Origin: Rubripirellula amarantea | Lineage (GTDB): Bacteria > Planctomycetota > Planctomycetia > Pirellulales > Pirellulaceae | DNA: 64,000 bases | Direction of reading: 5' to 3' | Assembly (NCBI RefSeq): GCF_007859865.1 | Contig: NZ_SJPI01000002.1 | Span: 1,694,721-1,758,720, forward strand | Shown here: piece by piece, positions 36,736 through 45,356 of the stretch | How positions within the stretch are numbered: the stretch's first letter is position 1 | Layout of the letters: each line of letters opens with the position of its first letter | Notes under the pieces: model-generated | Database searches by the model: none | Told to the model about the DNA's origin: nothing | What the model saw: the letters and a program-made list of their open reading frames with translations, nothing else | Position numbers and translations under genes: made by a program

Positions 36736-37290
36736 CTACTCCCCACTCTCTTCGATCAGCCTCCGCAACTCCCGCCTTGCCCGGTTCAATCGTGACCCAA
36801 CGGTGCCTTCGGGAATGCCGAGCGTTGCCGCAATATCTTGGTACGACAAACCGCTTTCTTCTTTGAGCGTGAAGATCGCCCGTAGCTCTGGATCGAGTTG
36901 ATCGAGAGCGTGGCGAACCATTTCGACGCGTTCGTCTTGTTCGACTTGGTCGGTTGCCTCCATCGCAGGCTCGACGATCAACTCCTTCGTCCGGCGACGC
37001 TTCTTGCGTCGCAGATGCTGCAACGCTTCGTTAGTTGCTAGCCGATACAACCAGGTCTCAAACTTCGAGTCGCCGCTGAACTGGCTGAGCTTCGAGAACG
37101 CTCGCACGTAAACCTGCTGGGTCAGGTCGTCAGCATCTTGGATGCCGACCATCCGCACCATCAACCGATACACCCGATCGCTGGTCGCCTCGTAGATGTC
37201 GCGCAGCGCACGTCGATCACCGACCGAAGCGGCTTGCACCGTCGGTTCGTCAATCGAATTCTGAGCTGTGTATTCATGCGAAGGCTCCAT
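36736..37290 (-). CDS. ECF sigma factor (RpoE-like)
   Basis: 184 residues from the ATG at 37290. The frame is open further upstream, but that part overlaps the ATPase gene and lacks protein character. Region 2: LRDIYEATSDRVYRLMVRMV and DADDLTQQVYVRAFSKLSQF with FETWLYRLATNEALQHLRRK. Region 4: LDPELRAIFTLKEESGLSYQ, then DIAATLGIPEGTVGSRLNRA. It follows the P1B-4 ATPase gene on the same strand. The usual adjacent anti-sigma factor is absent: the next gene is the convergent tolC. A CsoR-type operator stands 17 bp upstream, so copper may control this sigma factor at transcription. Confidence 0.9.
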   Translation of the reverse strand: MEPSHEYTAQNSIDEPTVQAASVGDRRALRDIYEATSDRVYRLMVRMVGIQDADDLTQQVYVRAFSKLSQFSGDSKFETWLYRLATNEALQHLRRKKRRRTKELIVEPAMEATDQVEQDERVEMVRHALDQLDPELRAIFTLKEESGLSYQDIAATLGIPEGTVGSRLNRARRELRRLIEESGE

Positions 37291-37306
37291 TATCGCAATT
37301 CTACAC

Positions 37307-37323
37307 ATACCCACCGGGGGTAA
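37307..37323. promoter_or_regulatory. CsoR-type operator 4 (sigma factor)
   Basis: ATACC-CACCGGG-GGTAA (one outer base off the other three sites). It lies between the P1B-4 ATPase stop and the sigma factor ATG, over the likely promoter of the latter (TAGAAT on the minus strand at about 37295-37300). Confidence 0.6.
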
Positions 37324-37366
37324 ACAGCGCGGCTCATCAATCTGACTTTGCGAGGAATACTTGGGA

Positions 37367-39844
37367 CTATTGCTTGTACGCGAGTAGTCGCAGGGCGTTG
37401 AAGACGACGACGAGGGTGCTGCCTTCGTGCAGCGCAACTGCGGGGCCGATGTTGAGGCCAAGCAATGTCGCGGGGACGAGGAAGGCGACCATGCCGAGAC
37501 TCATCCATAGGTTTTGACGGATGATGCGGCGGGTGGCTCGGCTCAGGCCGATGGCGAGTGGTAGGTGGTCGAGGTTGTCGGCCATCAGTGCAACGTCGGC
37601 GGTTTCGAGGGCGACATCGCTTCCGGCGGCTCCCATGGCGATGCCGACGGACGCAGATGCCATAGCGGGGGCGTCGTTGACTCCGTCACCTACCATCGCA
37701 ACGCCGCCTTCGCTTTGCAGCTTCTTGATTTCGGCGACCTTGTCGTCGGGCATCAGGTCGCCACGTGCTTCATCAAGTCCGACTTCCTTGGCGACCGCGT
37801 CGGCGACTTGTTGGTTGTCGCCGGAAATCATAATCATTCGTTGGATGCCAAGTTCACGCAGCCGAGCAATCGTTCGTTTGGATGCTTCGCGTGGTGTGTC
37901 CATCAGTCCGATGACGCCGAGGTAACGGTCGCCGCGACGTACGATCATCGTGGTGCGTCCATTCTGTTCGAGCGACTCGACGATTGAACGCACGCTATCG
38001 GGAAGCGGTGGACCATCGACCTCTGTGAATAGGTCGTCTTTGCCAATGTGAACCAAGTCGCCTTCAACGGTCGCCTGAATCCCGCGTCCGGTGATGCTGT
38101 TCAGATCGGTCGCTTCTGGGACACTTCCCCCTCTCCCGTTCTCACCTTCTTCCAACTTCTTCTTCCCGTCGCGAACGACGGCTTTGGCGAGCGGGTGTTT
38201 GCTGAGGTCTTCAACGGCTATGGCGAATCGCAAGAGTTCTGACTCGTCGACGCCATCGGCCGTGCGAACGTCGGTGACTTTGGGTTCGCCTTCGGTCAGT
38301 GTTCCCGTTTTGTCGAATGCGATCGCGTCGATACTGCCAAGACTCTCCAGTGGCCCGCCGCCTTTAACAAGGATTCCGCCACGAGCTGCTCGGGCGACTC
38401 CGCTCAGAACTGCACTGGGTGTTGCGATCGCCAAGGCACAGGGGCTTGCCGCGACCAAGACAGCCATCGCTCGATAAAATGAGTCGCTGAAACTTTCGTC
38501 GATGACCAACGGTGCGAACATCAGAAGCACTACTCCAGTGATGACCGATGGAACAAAGTAGCGTTCAAACTTCTTCGTGAACTTTTGTGTCGGAGAAACT
38601 CGCGTTTCTGCTTCGCTGACCATCGTGACAACGCGGGCGAGCGTGTTTTCCGCCGCCGTCTTCGTTACTTGGATCTCGATGGAGCCGGATTGATTGATGG
38701 TGCCAGCGAAGGCACGATATTCAGCGGAAAGTGATTCGGGATCGGCCCCTGCGGCTTCGACATCGTCTACTGGGCGTTTATCGACGGGAACGCTTTCGCC
38801 CGTAATTGGTGCTTGGTTGACGCTGGATTCCCCAGCGATCACGAAGCCATCGGCGGGAACTCGTTCATCAGGCTTGATGACGACGACGTCGCCAACGACC
38901 AGCTCTTCAACCGGAACTTCGGTTTCCGCTGAATCGCGTCGAACGCGTGCAGTGCGTGGTGCGAGTTCGGACAGGGCTTCGATGGCACGCTTGGCTTTGC
39001 CCATTGCGTAGCCTTCCAGAGCGTGGCCGATGCTGAATAGGAATAGTAGCAATGCTCCTTCGGCCCAAGCACCGAGTGACGCTGCACCGGCCGCTGCGAC
39101 GATCATCAAGAAGTCGATCTCGAACTTTCCAGCTCGAATCTTTTCAATCGCTTCGGTGACCGTGTAGTAACCGCCAAACACATAGGCTGCAACGTAACAA
39201 CCCAGCGAAATCCATTCGTTAAGATCTGCAAACGTTTCGATCAGCCATCCGACCAACAAGAACACGCCGCAGAGAATTGCGAAGATCAGTTCTGACTTGG
39301 GACCGAAGATGCCGCCGTGAGCATGATCGTGTCCCGCGTGGTCGTATTCGGCTTCGTGACCTTCATCGTCGTGGTCATGCCCTGCGTGGTCGTCGCCAAC
39401 CTCTGCTGTTTCGCCGGTCCATTCGCTCAGAGCGCCGGCGATCGCAGAATCGTCGATGATCTGTTTATCGTACTCGACGCGAACAGCGCCATCGGGTGAC
39501 ACAACTGCCTCGAGAACTCCATCCATGCGTCCCAGTCGCGACTCGATCGCCGAGGCACGGCGGGCGTGGGTAGAACGCGACTTGCTGAGCCAATGACCGT
39601 ATCGCTGATCTAATTCGACACCGGCACGTTTTGCCAATTCTCGCACTTCGCCAGTCGAAACCACATTCGGATCGTAGTGAACGCAGATCTGCCCAGCCGT
39701 ATCGTCCTCCGACTGAATTGCATGTGCCGAGTCGATGCCCATCTTTGCAGTGAGCAGGGCCGCCAAACGATTGACACAGGAATCGCCTGAGTCGGTTACC
39801 GTTGGCAGAAGCAATTTCAGTTCAATTTTTTCCTTTTCCATCAT
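37367..39844 (-). CDS. P1B-4-type metal-transporting ATPase with His-rich N-terminus
   Basis: 825 residues. The N-terminal about 150 residues contain two HMA-like folds without clear CxxC motifs, followed by a His/Asp loop (DDHAGHDHDDEGHEAEYDH and HAGHDHAHGG). Core motifs: ITGESVPVDK, membrane motif AASPCALAIATP, DKTGTLTEG, GDGVNDAPAM, and HEGSTLVVVFNALRLL in the last TM. SPC instead of CPC and the HEG-type last helix place it in subgroup P1B-4 (Co, Zn, Cd, Ni or Fe exporters), different from CopA. The first 23 bp overlap the end of the HtrA-like gene, so the two are translated together. Confidence 0.88.
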   Translation of the reverse strand: MMEKEKIELKLLLPTVTDSGDSCVNRLAALLTAKMGIDSAHAIQSEDDTAGQICVHYDPNVVSTGEVRELAKRAGVELDQRYGHWLSKSRSTHARRASAIESRLGRMDGVLEAVVSPDGAVRVEYDKQIIDDSAIAGALSEWTGETAEVGDDHAGHDHDDEGHEAEYDHAGHDHAHGGIFGPKSELIFAILCGVFLLVGWLIETFADLNEWISLGCYVAAYVFGGYYTVTEAIEKIRAGKFEIDFLMIVAAAGAASLGAWAEGALLLFLFSIGHALEGYAMGKAKRAIEALSELAPRTARVRRDSAETEVPVEELVVGDVVVIKPDERVPADGFVIAGESSVNQAPITGESVPVDKRPVDDVEAAGADPESLSAEYRAFAGTINQSGSIEIQVTKTAAENTLARVVTMVSEAETRVSPTQKFTKKFERYFVPSVITGVVLLMFAPLVIDESFSDSFYRAMAVLVAASPCALAIATPSAVLSGVARAARGGILVKGGGPLESLGSIDAIAFDKTGTLTEGEPKVTDVRTADGVDESELLRFAIAVEDLSKHPLAKAVVRDGKKKLEEGENGRGGSVPEATDLNSITGRGIQATVEGDLVHIGKDDLFTEVDGPPLPDSVRSIVESLEQNGRTTMIVRRGDRYLGVIGLMDTPREASKRTIARLRELGIQRMIMISGDNQQVADAVAKEVGLDEARGDLMPDDKVAEIKKLQSEGGVAMVGDGVNDAPAMASASVGIAMGAAGSDVALETADVALMADNLDHLPLAIGLSRATRRIIRQNLWMSLGMVAFLVPATLLGLNIGPAVALHEGSTLVVVFNALRLLAYKQ

Positions 39845-41318
39845 TCTCTTTCCGGCTCATATGAAGCATGACAAGATGCTTTCCCTGGTCTGATTGAAGG
39901 AGCAAGAGAACCCGTTTTTCTGGAGCCAACTTGCTTGTCACTTCGCGATATTCGTCAACGTCATGGATGGTCGTATCGTTGACACAAGCAATTGCCATAC
40001 CAGCGGCAACTCCCTCGCGATACGCATCACTATCGAGCGCCACCTGCGTGATCATGACACCGTGTGCGTCGCCGGGAAGCTCCAATTCGTTGATTATGGA
40101 CATGTTTAGATGTGAAAGCCCCAGGCCGAGCGACGAATCCAAATACTCGAACGATCCGTTGGGTGATATCTCTGATTGAATCGGTCCAACTTCCCGAGGT
40201 GGTTGTTGCATCCGCATTTCAATCTCGACGACTTTGTGTTCGCGAAGAACCGTCATGACATGGCTCTTCCCCGGTTCGGCATCGGCAGTCAAAGTGGCTG
40301 GATCGAAGGATTGGTTGATCGGTTCGCCATCGAACTTGGTCACTACGTCACCTTCACGCAGACCTGCATGATTGGCCGGTGAGTTTCTCTGGACATCTTT
40401 GACATACAGACCAGCGTTCACAGAGGAATCAATCAGAGATGCCATTTCGGGAGTCAGTGGTTGGGTTTCAAATCCGAAATATCCCCGTTCGACATAGCCC
40501 TTGGTTTGCAGTTGCTCGGCGATATCCCTGGCGATGTTGATGGGTGTTGCAAAGCCGATGCCCTGAAACTCGCCGGAAGTCGTGAATGCTCCTTCGATAA
40601 TTCCGATCACCTCGCCTCGCAGGTTCAACAACGCGCCTCCCGAGCTGCCTGGGTTTGTCGCTGCGTCATTCTGAATCAACGGGTGCGGCGAGCTTGCGAC
40701 CCAGCGCTGCGTCGAACTGATGATCCCGGCACTGACACTGCGTTGCAGGTCGTAGGGCGATGCAAGTGAGACGACCCAATCGCCGACCGAGAGATCATCT
40801 GAGTCGGCCAGCTTAGCTTCCGGCAGGTTTTCAGCACTTTCGAGCTTGATGATTGCGATGTCGGATTGCGGATCACAGATCACGGCTTCGGCGTGGAGTT
40901 TCCGACCATCGGCGGTTCGCACGAAAACGGCATCGGCATTTTCAACCACATGGCTGCATGTCAGAACACAACCGCGACAGTCGATGATGACGCCTGATCC
41001 TTGGTCGTCAGCCGAATGGCTGTTGGACGACGCCGCGTGCTGGTGGTTCGGCGAGTGAAATGGCTGCGGCAACTTTGCTTCTTCACGCCATCGCATCGGA
41101 GCCGTCATGCGTGGGCCGCGAAGTGCGTAGACTGTCACAATCGAAGGTGAAACGTCATCAGCAACCTGGCGGACCACACTCGACAGGCTGTTTGCCGACA
41201 GGATCTCCGTCGTTCGGTCGCGCGTTTTAGTTTCTACTGCTACCAGTGTTGACATCGCCAGTGATGCTGACAATCCTAACACTGCAAGACTCACAAGCTT
41301 GCTGAAATGATTCCGCAT
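39822..41318 (-). CDS. HtrA/DegP-like periplasmic serine protease with two PDZ domains
   Basis: 498 residues. A signal sequence (LVSLAVLGLSASLAMSTLVA) precedes an S1C protease domain with His in LTCSHVVENAD, Asp in SDIAIIKLE and Ser in TNPGSSGGALL. A His/Ser-rich insert (HSPNHQHAASSNSHSADD) precedes the first strand. Two PDZ domains follow (GYFGFETQPLTPE to AGLREGDVVTKFDGE, and LELPGDAHGVMITQVALDSD). GGAG lies nine bases before the ATG. HtrA proteases remove misfolded envelope proteins. Its overlap with a metal ATPase gene suggests a response to metal damage in the periplasm. Confidence 0.9.
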   Translation of the reverse strand: MRNHFSKLVSLAVLGLSASLAMSTLVAVETKTRDRTTEILSANSLSSVVRQVADDVSPSIVTVYALRGPRMTAPMRWREEAKLPQPFHSPNHQHAASSNSHSADDQGSGVIIDCRGCVLTCSHVVENADAVFVRTADGRKLHAEAVICDPQSDIAIIKLESAENLPEAKLADSDDLSVGDWVVSLASPYDLQRSVSAGIISSTQRWVASSPHPLIQNDAATNPGSSGGALLNLRGEVIGIIEGAFTTSGEFQGIGFATPINIARDIAEQLQTKGYVERGYFGFETQPLTPEMASLIDSSVNAGLYVKDVQRNSPANHAGLREGDVVTKFDGEPINQSFDPATLTADAEPGKSHVMTVLREHKVVEIEMRMQQPPREVGPIQSEISPNGSFEYLDSSLGLGLSHLNMSIINELELPGDAHGVMITQVALDSDAYREGVAAGMAIACVNDTTIHDVDEYREVTSKLAPEKRVLLLLQSDQGKHLVMLHMSRKENDGKGKN

Positions 41319-41383
41319 GATGATGGAACTCCGTTATGTTTATGTGGTTTCCGCACTCAGTCGCATTTGATTATTGCCATCGG

Positions 41384-42145
41384 TCATCTTGCCGCCGCGT
41401 ACAGAATTCGTTCATACTTCAACCAGCGTCGCAGTTGACGCTTCATCACGCGGGCGACCGCGTACAACACAGCACCCGATGCCAAAAGGGCGTACCACGA
41501 GTTCTCAATCGCGACGCTACCTTCGGTTGCATGGTGCATGACAAATTCCAATGCCGGAAATGCGAACGTGATCACGGCGACTGCCGCAGACTCGGCACGG
41601 ATGACTTTCGGGAAGTCCATGGGAACCTCAGCCTTCTTCCATTGACGCAATCGCGGAAGAAAAGCTGGCGTTTGAGTTGACCAAGCCATGAAGTCACGAC
41701 CAAACTTACGCCGCAGGAACGCTTCCTCGGCAAACATGATGCGTTCGTAGTACAACGCGAACGCCATGATGTAGATCACGACCAGCCACGGTGCCAACGA
41801 GTGCATCACGATCCCAAGTGCAATCAGGAAATTGCCCAGGTACAGCGGATGCCTCACGACCGAGTAGAAACCGGTTGTGTTGAGTGACTCGGCGACTTGC
41901 GATTTCGTGTTTCGACCGGAGGTGCCTTCGGCGGCGTGGCCGATCGCATGGCAACGGACGAATAACCCGATCAACGACACGCAGAGGCTAAAGAGACTCC
42001 ACGCAAAATGCAGATTTGGATACGACTCAATGACCGGATAGCGCATCGCCGCGACCAGGATCAATGGCAGCAAAACGAATGGCAAATAGCTCCGCCAGCG
42101 GAACAGCCATGATCCCGAACGGACAAATTCTTCACTGAGGGGCAT
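41384..42145 (-). CDS. Membrane methyltransferase-like protein (ICMT/PEMT family)
   Basis: 253 residues from the ATG at 42145 (AAGG nine bases upstream; an in-frame ATG at 42190 is less likely). Several TM helices surround the family motif TTGFYSVVRHPLYLGNFLI and a later EEAFLRRKFGRDFMAW, as in isoprenylcysteine carboxyl methyltransferase and phospholipid methyltransferase relatives. These use S-adenosylmethionine at the membrane face. The substrate is unknown in bacteria of this kind. Such genes often sit in metal-resistance clusters. It lies between the HtrA gene and the ABC transporter, separated by a hairpin spacer. Confidence 0.78.
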   Translation of the reverse strand: MPLSEEFVRSGSWLFRWRSYLPFVLLPLILVAAMRYPVIESYPNLHFAWSLFSLCVSLIGLFVRCHAIGHAAEGTSGRNTKSQVAESLNTTGFYSVVRHPLYLGNFLIALGIVMHSLAPWLVVIYIMAFALYYERIMFAEEAFLRRKFGRDFMAWSTQTPAFLPRLRQWKKAEVPMDFPKVIRAESAAVAVITFAFPALEFVMHHATEGSVAIENSWYALLASGAVLYAVARVMKRQLRRWLKYERILYAAAR

Positions 42146-42193
42146 TGAGTTTAACCTTGCGTTTTTAGTAGTCGGCAGTGCTGTGTACAAAAC

Positions 42194-42236
42194 GGTTCCC
42201 GGTGCATCGGCTGGTGAGTGACGCGGTCCGGGAACC
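42194..42236. other. Intergenic hairpin between ABC transporter and methyltransferase genes
   Basis: GGTTCCCGG (42194-42202) and its complement CCGGGAACC (42228-42236) enclose a 25-base loop. No T-run follows on the minus strand, so it is more likely an mRNA structure or weak terminator than a standard intrinsic terminator. Confidence 0.5.
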
Positions 42237-42280
42237 TAGCTGACGGCTGAATGGCAGCCGGCAGTGTTTGATTGCAGACT

Positions 42281-42352
42281 GAAGATTGGCGATTAAAGAT
42301 TTCTAAATTCGATAGTGTGCACGCAATCTTCAATCTCCAATCGACAATCTTC
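42281..42352. repeat. Degenerate intergenic repeat, copy 1
   Basis: GAAGATTG (42281-42288) faces CAATCTTC (42324-42331), followed by CAATCTCCAATC. The last 12 bases recur at 45326-45337, and GAAGATTGG-x-(G/A)ATT-AAAG recurs near 45909. These are short repeated spacers within the same minus-strand gene run. Confidence 0.5.
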
Positions 42353-42358
42353 ATTTCG

Positions 42359-43042
42359 TTAAGCGGCTTTTGCCATTGAAACCTCATGGGTAACTCCAGC
42401 GACGAGCCGTATCGTGCGGTGCGCGAACGCGGCGGTGTCGGCGTCGTGGGTGACCATCACGATCGTGCGTCCGTCTTGGTGAAATTCATTCAGATAACTC
42501 ATTACCTGCTGGCGGGTTTCTGAATCGAGGTTTCCGGTCGGTTCGTCGGCCAGGATGATTTGCGGGTCGTTGGCGAGTGTCCGTGCCAACGCGACTCGTT
42601 GTTGCTGTCCTTGGCTCATTTCCGACGGACGGTGATCGGTTCGATCGGACAAGCCGACGCGGTCGAGCATCTCCATCGCACGTTCTTCTTGTTGCTTGGC
42701 AGTTTTGCCAGACAACATCAGTGGGATTTGCACGTTTTCGCGAGCGGTCAGCCACGAGATTAAATTGAACGACTGAAAGACGAATCCGATCTTTTGGCCT
42801 CGCAACGCCGTGCGTTCTTCCACTGACAGGTCATACAACGATTCGCCATCGAGCATCACGTCGCCGGTTGACGGTGCGAGCATTCCACCGAGGACGGACA
42901 GCAGTGTGGTCTTACCACTGCCGCTGGGGCCAACGATTGCGATGAAGTCGTTGTCAGGAATCGTGAGGTCGGCGTTGTCGAGTGCCGTGACAATCTGGCC
43001 TCGACGTTCGTAGGTCTGGGTAACGGAACTGAGTTGATACAT
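42359..43042 (-). CDS. ABC transporter ATP-binding protein (MacB/LolD type)
   Basis: 227 residues from the ATG at 43042, where homology to the family begins ([15 protein letters not shown]). Walker A is [11 protein letters not shown], the Q-loop lies in FVFQSFNLI, the signature is [17 protein letters not shown], and Walker B is [15 protein letters not shown]. These are the features of LolD/MacB-type ATPases that power mechanotransmission rather than transport through the membrane. It is encoded next to the FtsX-type permease, with the permease upstream. The pair probably exports or extracts a periplasmic substrate; its place among metal-efflux genes suggests a metal- or envelope-stress role. 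Confidence 0.9.
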   Translation of the reverse strand: MYQLSSVTQTYERRGQIVTALDNADLTIPDNDFIAIVGPSGSGKTTLLSVLGGMLAPSTGDVMLDGESLYDLSVEERTALRGQKIGFVFQSFNLISWLTARENVQIPLMLSGKTAKQQEERAMEMLDRVGLSDRTDHRPSEMSQGQQQRVALARTLANDPQIILADEPTGNLDSETRQQVMSYLNEFHQDGRTIVMVTHDADTAAFAHRTIRLVAGVTHEVSMAKAA

Positions 43043-43110
43043 GTTTTGGTTCGATTTGGAATGTGATTTTGATATTGGAAGCACGACTTGTCGATCACGC
43101 GACGCAGCGA

Positions 43111-44340
43111 TCAGGCGTCGTTGAAAACAAGGCACGGATCGAGGCCAGCGGCTCGGCGGGCGGGCAGTAGGCTGGCGAGGACCGCGACGATGGTTGCTGT
43201 GGCCATCCCCACGCCCAGCAGCATCGGCATCGGGCGTACATGAATCCCCAACAACTGTGGTCCCAGTACTGCCGCGACGATCGTGCCAACGACGAAGCCC
43301 GCCGCACCACCCGAGAGGCCCAAGATCGCGGCTTTACCAAGAAACATCTGTGTCACAAAATTGCGACTGGCCCCGATCGCCATCAGCGTTCCGATTTCTT
43401 TGCGTCGCTCGGTCACGTTGGCATACATCACACTGGCAATGCTCGCTCCACCGACCAAAAGCAGGATCGACAGAAAGACCCAAGACAAACGCGACATCAA
43501 TCCATTGACGGCAATTTGTGTTTGAACAACTTGCGCGATCGTCACGATTCGCGTTTCGGGAAGTTCGGCGGACAGGTTCGTGATTAAACCGCCAGCGGCG
43601 TCTTCACAGCAGGCCATGATTTCGATGACGTTCACCACTGGCCCCGCACCCGACAAGTCTTGGACGCTGTGCAAGTGAGCGAACATGCGTCCGTCGTCGA
43701 TCGTGCCGGTCGAAGGCAACACAGTGAGAACAGTGAAATCTTCACCGAGTAGCGGCAACGTATCGCCAGTTTTCGCACCAAGTTGGCTGGCGAGATCGCG
43801 TCCGAGGATCACATCGCGATCGCCTAATTCGGCGATGGTGCGTGTGGTTGCCAGTGAGTTCGGATCGTTGTCGCCTTCGCCGGTGTCAGCGGCGGTGGCA
43901 CAACAACCGCGATCGCTGCCGACCGCATTGCCCAACATTCCGAGACCCTGCCAAGCGGCCTTGGCTTGGAATTCACTGCGTGGCAGGATGCCGGCCAGTG
44001 TGACAGGAATCGTGTCCACTTCCGCTTCGACGCACAACTTGGGAGCAAGATTTTCAACGCCAGGCAATCGAGCGAGCGCGAGACGCGTGACGTATTCCTC
44101 GGGCATCGTATGCCCGTGCATGGCGGCACCATAATAGTCCTGCAGTGTTACGCTGGGTGGCAACACCAAGACATTCGCACCGAGGGACTCCATGTCACCA
44201 GCGATCTTGCGTTCTGAGAACACGGTGATGTTCTGAATCGCAACAAGGGCTGTGACGCCAAGCGTGACGGCCAGCAAACTGGTGAGCATCGGCGTCGGCC
44301 GTTGCCAGAGTTCTTTCCAAATCATGTGTCGAAGTTTCAT
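43111..44340 (-). CDS. FtsX/MacB-type ABC permease with paired cysteines in the periplasmic domain
   Basis: 409 residues. One N-terminal TM helix ([20 protein letters not shown]), a periplasmic domain of about 220 residues, and three C-terminal TM helices ([19 protein letters not shown] and two more) fit a MacB/FtsX permease. [15 protein letters not shown] is the conserved coupling helix. The periplasmic domain has two CC pairs ([11 protein letters not shown] at about residue 145 and [11 protein letters not shown] at about 245), which are not usual in this family and suggest metal or thiol binding. It lies upstream of the ATPase gene and downstream of the thioredoxin-like gene. Confidence 0.88.
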   Translation of the reverse strand: MKLRHMIWKELWQRPTPMLTSLLAVTLGVTALVAIQNITVFSERKIAGDMESLGANVLVLPPSVTLQDYYGAAMHGHTMPEEYVTRLALARLPGVENLAPKLCVEAEVDTIPVTLAGILPRSEFQAKAAWQGLGMLGNAVGSDRGCCATAADTGEGDNDPNSLATTRTIAELGDRDVILGRDLASQLGAKTGDTLPLLGEDFTVLTVLPSTGTIDDGRMFAHLHSVQDLSGAGPVVNVIEIMACCEDAAGGLITNLSAELPETRIVTIAQVVQTQIAVNGLMSRLSWVFLSILLLVGGASIASVMYANVTERRKEIGTLMAIGASRNFVTQMFLGKAAILGLSGGAAGFVVGTIVAAVLGPQLLGIHVRPMPMLLGVGMATATIVAVLASLLPARRAAGLDPCLVFNDA

Positions 44341-44408
44341 AGAATCCGTTCCTTTGACTTCTATTGGTTGAGAGATGTGTGGGTTATTGGAGAGCGGAGA
44401 GTGTCGAG

Positions 44409-44430
44409 CCCGGATCTCTTTCGATCCGGG
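44409..44430. other. Intergenic hairpin before the permease gene
   Basis: CCCGGATC (44409-44416), six-base loop, GATCCGGG (44423-44430). It lies between the thioredoxin-like gene and the permease gene with no T-run on the minus strand. It may tune expression within the operon. Confidence 0.45.
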
Positions 44431-44463
44431 CGCTCAACTCTCAGCTCCCTCTTTGAATTACTG

Positions 44464-45246
44464 CTAACGTCTTGCGGGCGTTGCCGCCTGTGCCGACTTG
44501 TGGTGCTTGCAGTTTTCGTCGTCGCAACATTTGCCAGCGGCGGCTAACTTCTCGGCCAACACATCGAAGCTGACGTTGGCGTTGAAGGTGCCGACCATGA
44601 CGCCTGGAGGTGCCATGAATGCAACAACGGGTGTCGATTGGCCTGGTTTCACTCCGATCTTGGTCAAGAACTCAGCCTCGGCAGGATCGTTCGCCAACAC
44701 GGTGACGACTTCGGTTCGATTGCTGTAAAGCTTGTCGGCTTGAAATTGTTGAACACCAACGGGGACCGTGGCACCGGCGGTGGGTTGAGCACACAGCAAC
44801 ACGAGCTTGCGGTCTTGCAGCGCCTTTAGAATTTGCGTCTGTCCAGGCGAAACGATTGCAGCGGCAAGTTGTTGCTCCGTCACCCGTCGTGGGAAAACGC
44901 TGCATACCGCACCGTTGGGAGCGAGGGTGGCGACCGCTGGCATCGGCATTCGGGTTGCGTCGAACTTTTTGACCAAGGCTTGCTCGGCGACGTTACCAAT
45001 TTGCACGGGCACGACCACGGCGTCTTGCCGGTCGGCCAGTGTTGACTGCAGCGTGCCGTGCATCGTTTTTGTCGCCGCGTCGTTGCCGCGATAGAACAGC
45101 ACGAAGGCAAACTGGTGGTTGGCTTCGGCCGCTTGAATCGCTTGCTCAGCAGGACTTGCCGCGTGAGCGGTTTGGGCCATCGCGAAGCAAGCGGTTACCA
45201 GCGTTATCGTCAGTGCGATTGTCGTTTGATTGAAAATCCGTTTCAT
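44464..45246 (-). CDS. Exported thioredoxin-like protein with Cys/His tail
   Basis: About 260 residues from the ATG at 45246; a second ATG at 45255 is in frame. A signal peptide (TTIALTITLVTACFAMAQTA) precedes a thioredoxin-like fold (FAFVLFYRGNDAATKTMHG, PVQIGNVAEQALVKKFDAT, then RMPMPAVATLAPNG with the cis-proline context). A second similar half follows. The CxxC active site is absent, so redox activity is unlikely. The C-terminus has GKCCDDENCKHHKSA, a likely metal site. Exported and placed inside the efflux run, it may bind copper or other thiophilic metals in the periplasm. Confidence 0.65.
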   Translation of the reverse strand: MKRIFNQTTIALTITLVTACFAMAQTAHAASPAEQAIQAAEANHQFAFVLFYRGNDAATKTMHGTLQSTLADRQDAVVVPVQIGNVAEQALVKKFDATRMPMPAVATLAPNGAVCSVFPRRVTEQQLAAAIVSPGQTQILKALQDRKLVLLCAQPTAGATVPVGVQQFQADKLYSNRTEVVTVLANDPAEAEFLTKIGVKPGQSTPVVAFMAPPGVMVGTFNANVSFDVLAEKLAAAGKCCDDENCKHHKSAQAATPARR

Positions 45247-45265
45247 CGTTGTCATTCCCTTGGTA

Positions 45266-45337
45266 ATTGGAGATCGAAAATTTGGGGGTCGCAGATCAAC
45301 GAAAGCAGATTGGAGAGTTGGATTTCAATCTCCAATC
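45266..45337. repeat. Degenerate intergenic repeat, copy 2
   Basis: ATTGGAGAT (45266-45274) faces ATCTCCAAT (45328-45336). The segment CAATCTCCAATC at 45326-45337 is identical to one at 42331-42342. Confidence 0.5.
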
Positions 45338-45356
45338 TACGATCATCATTCGTAAA

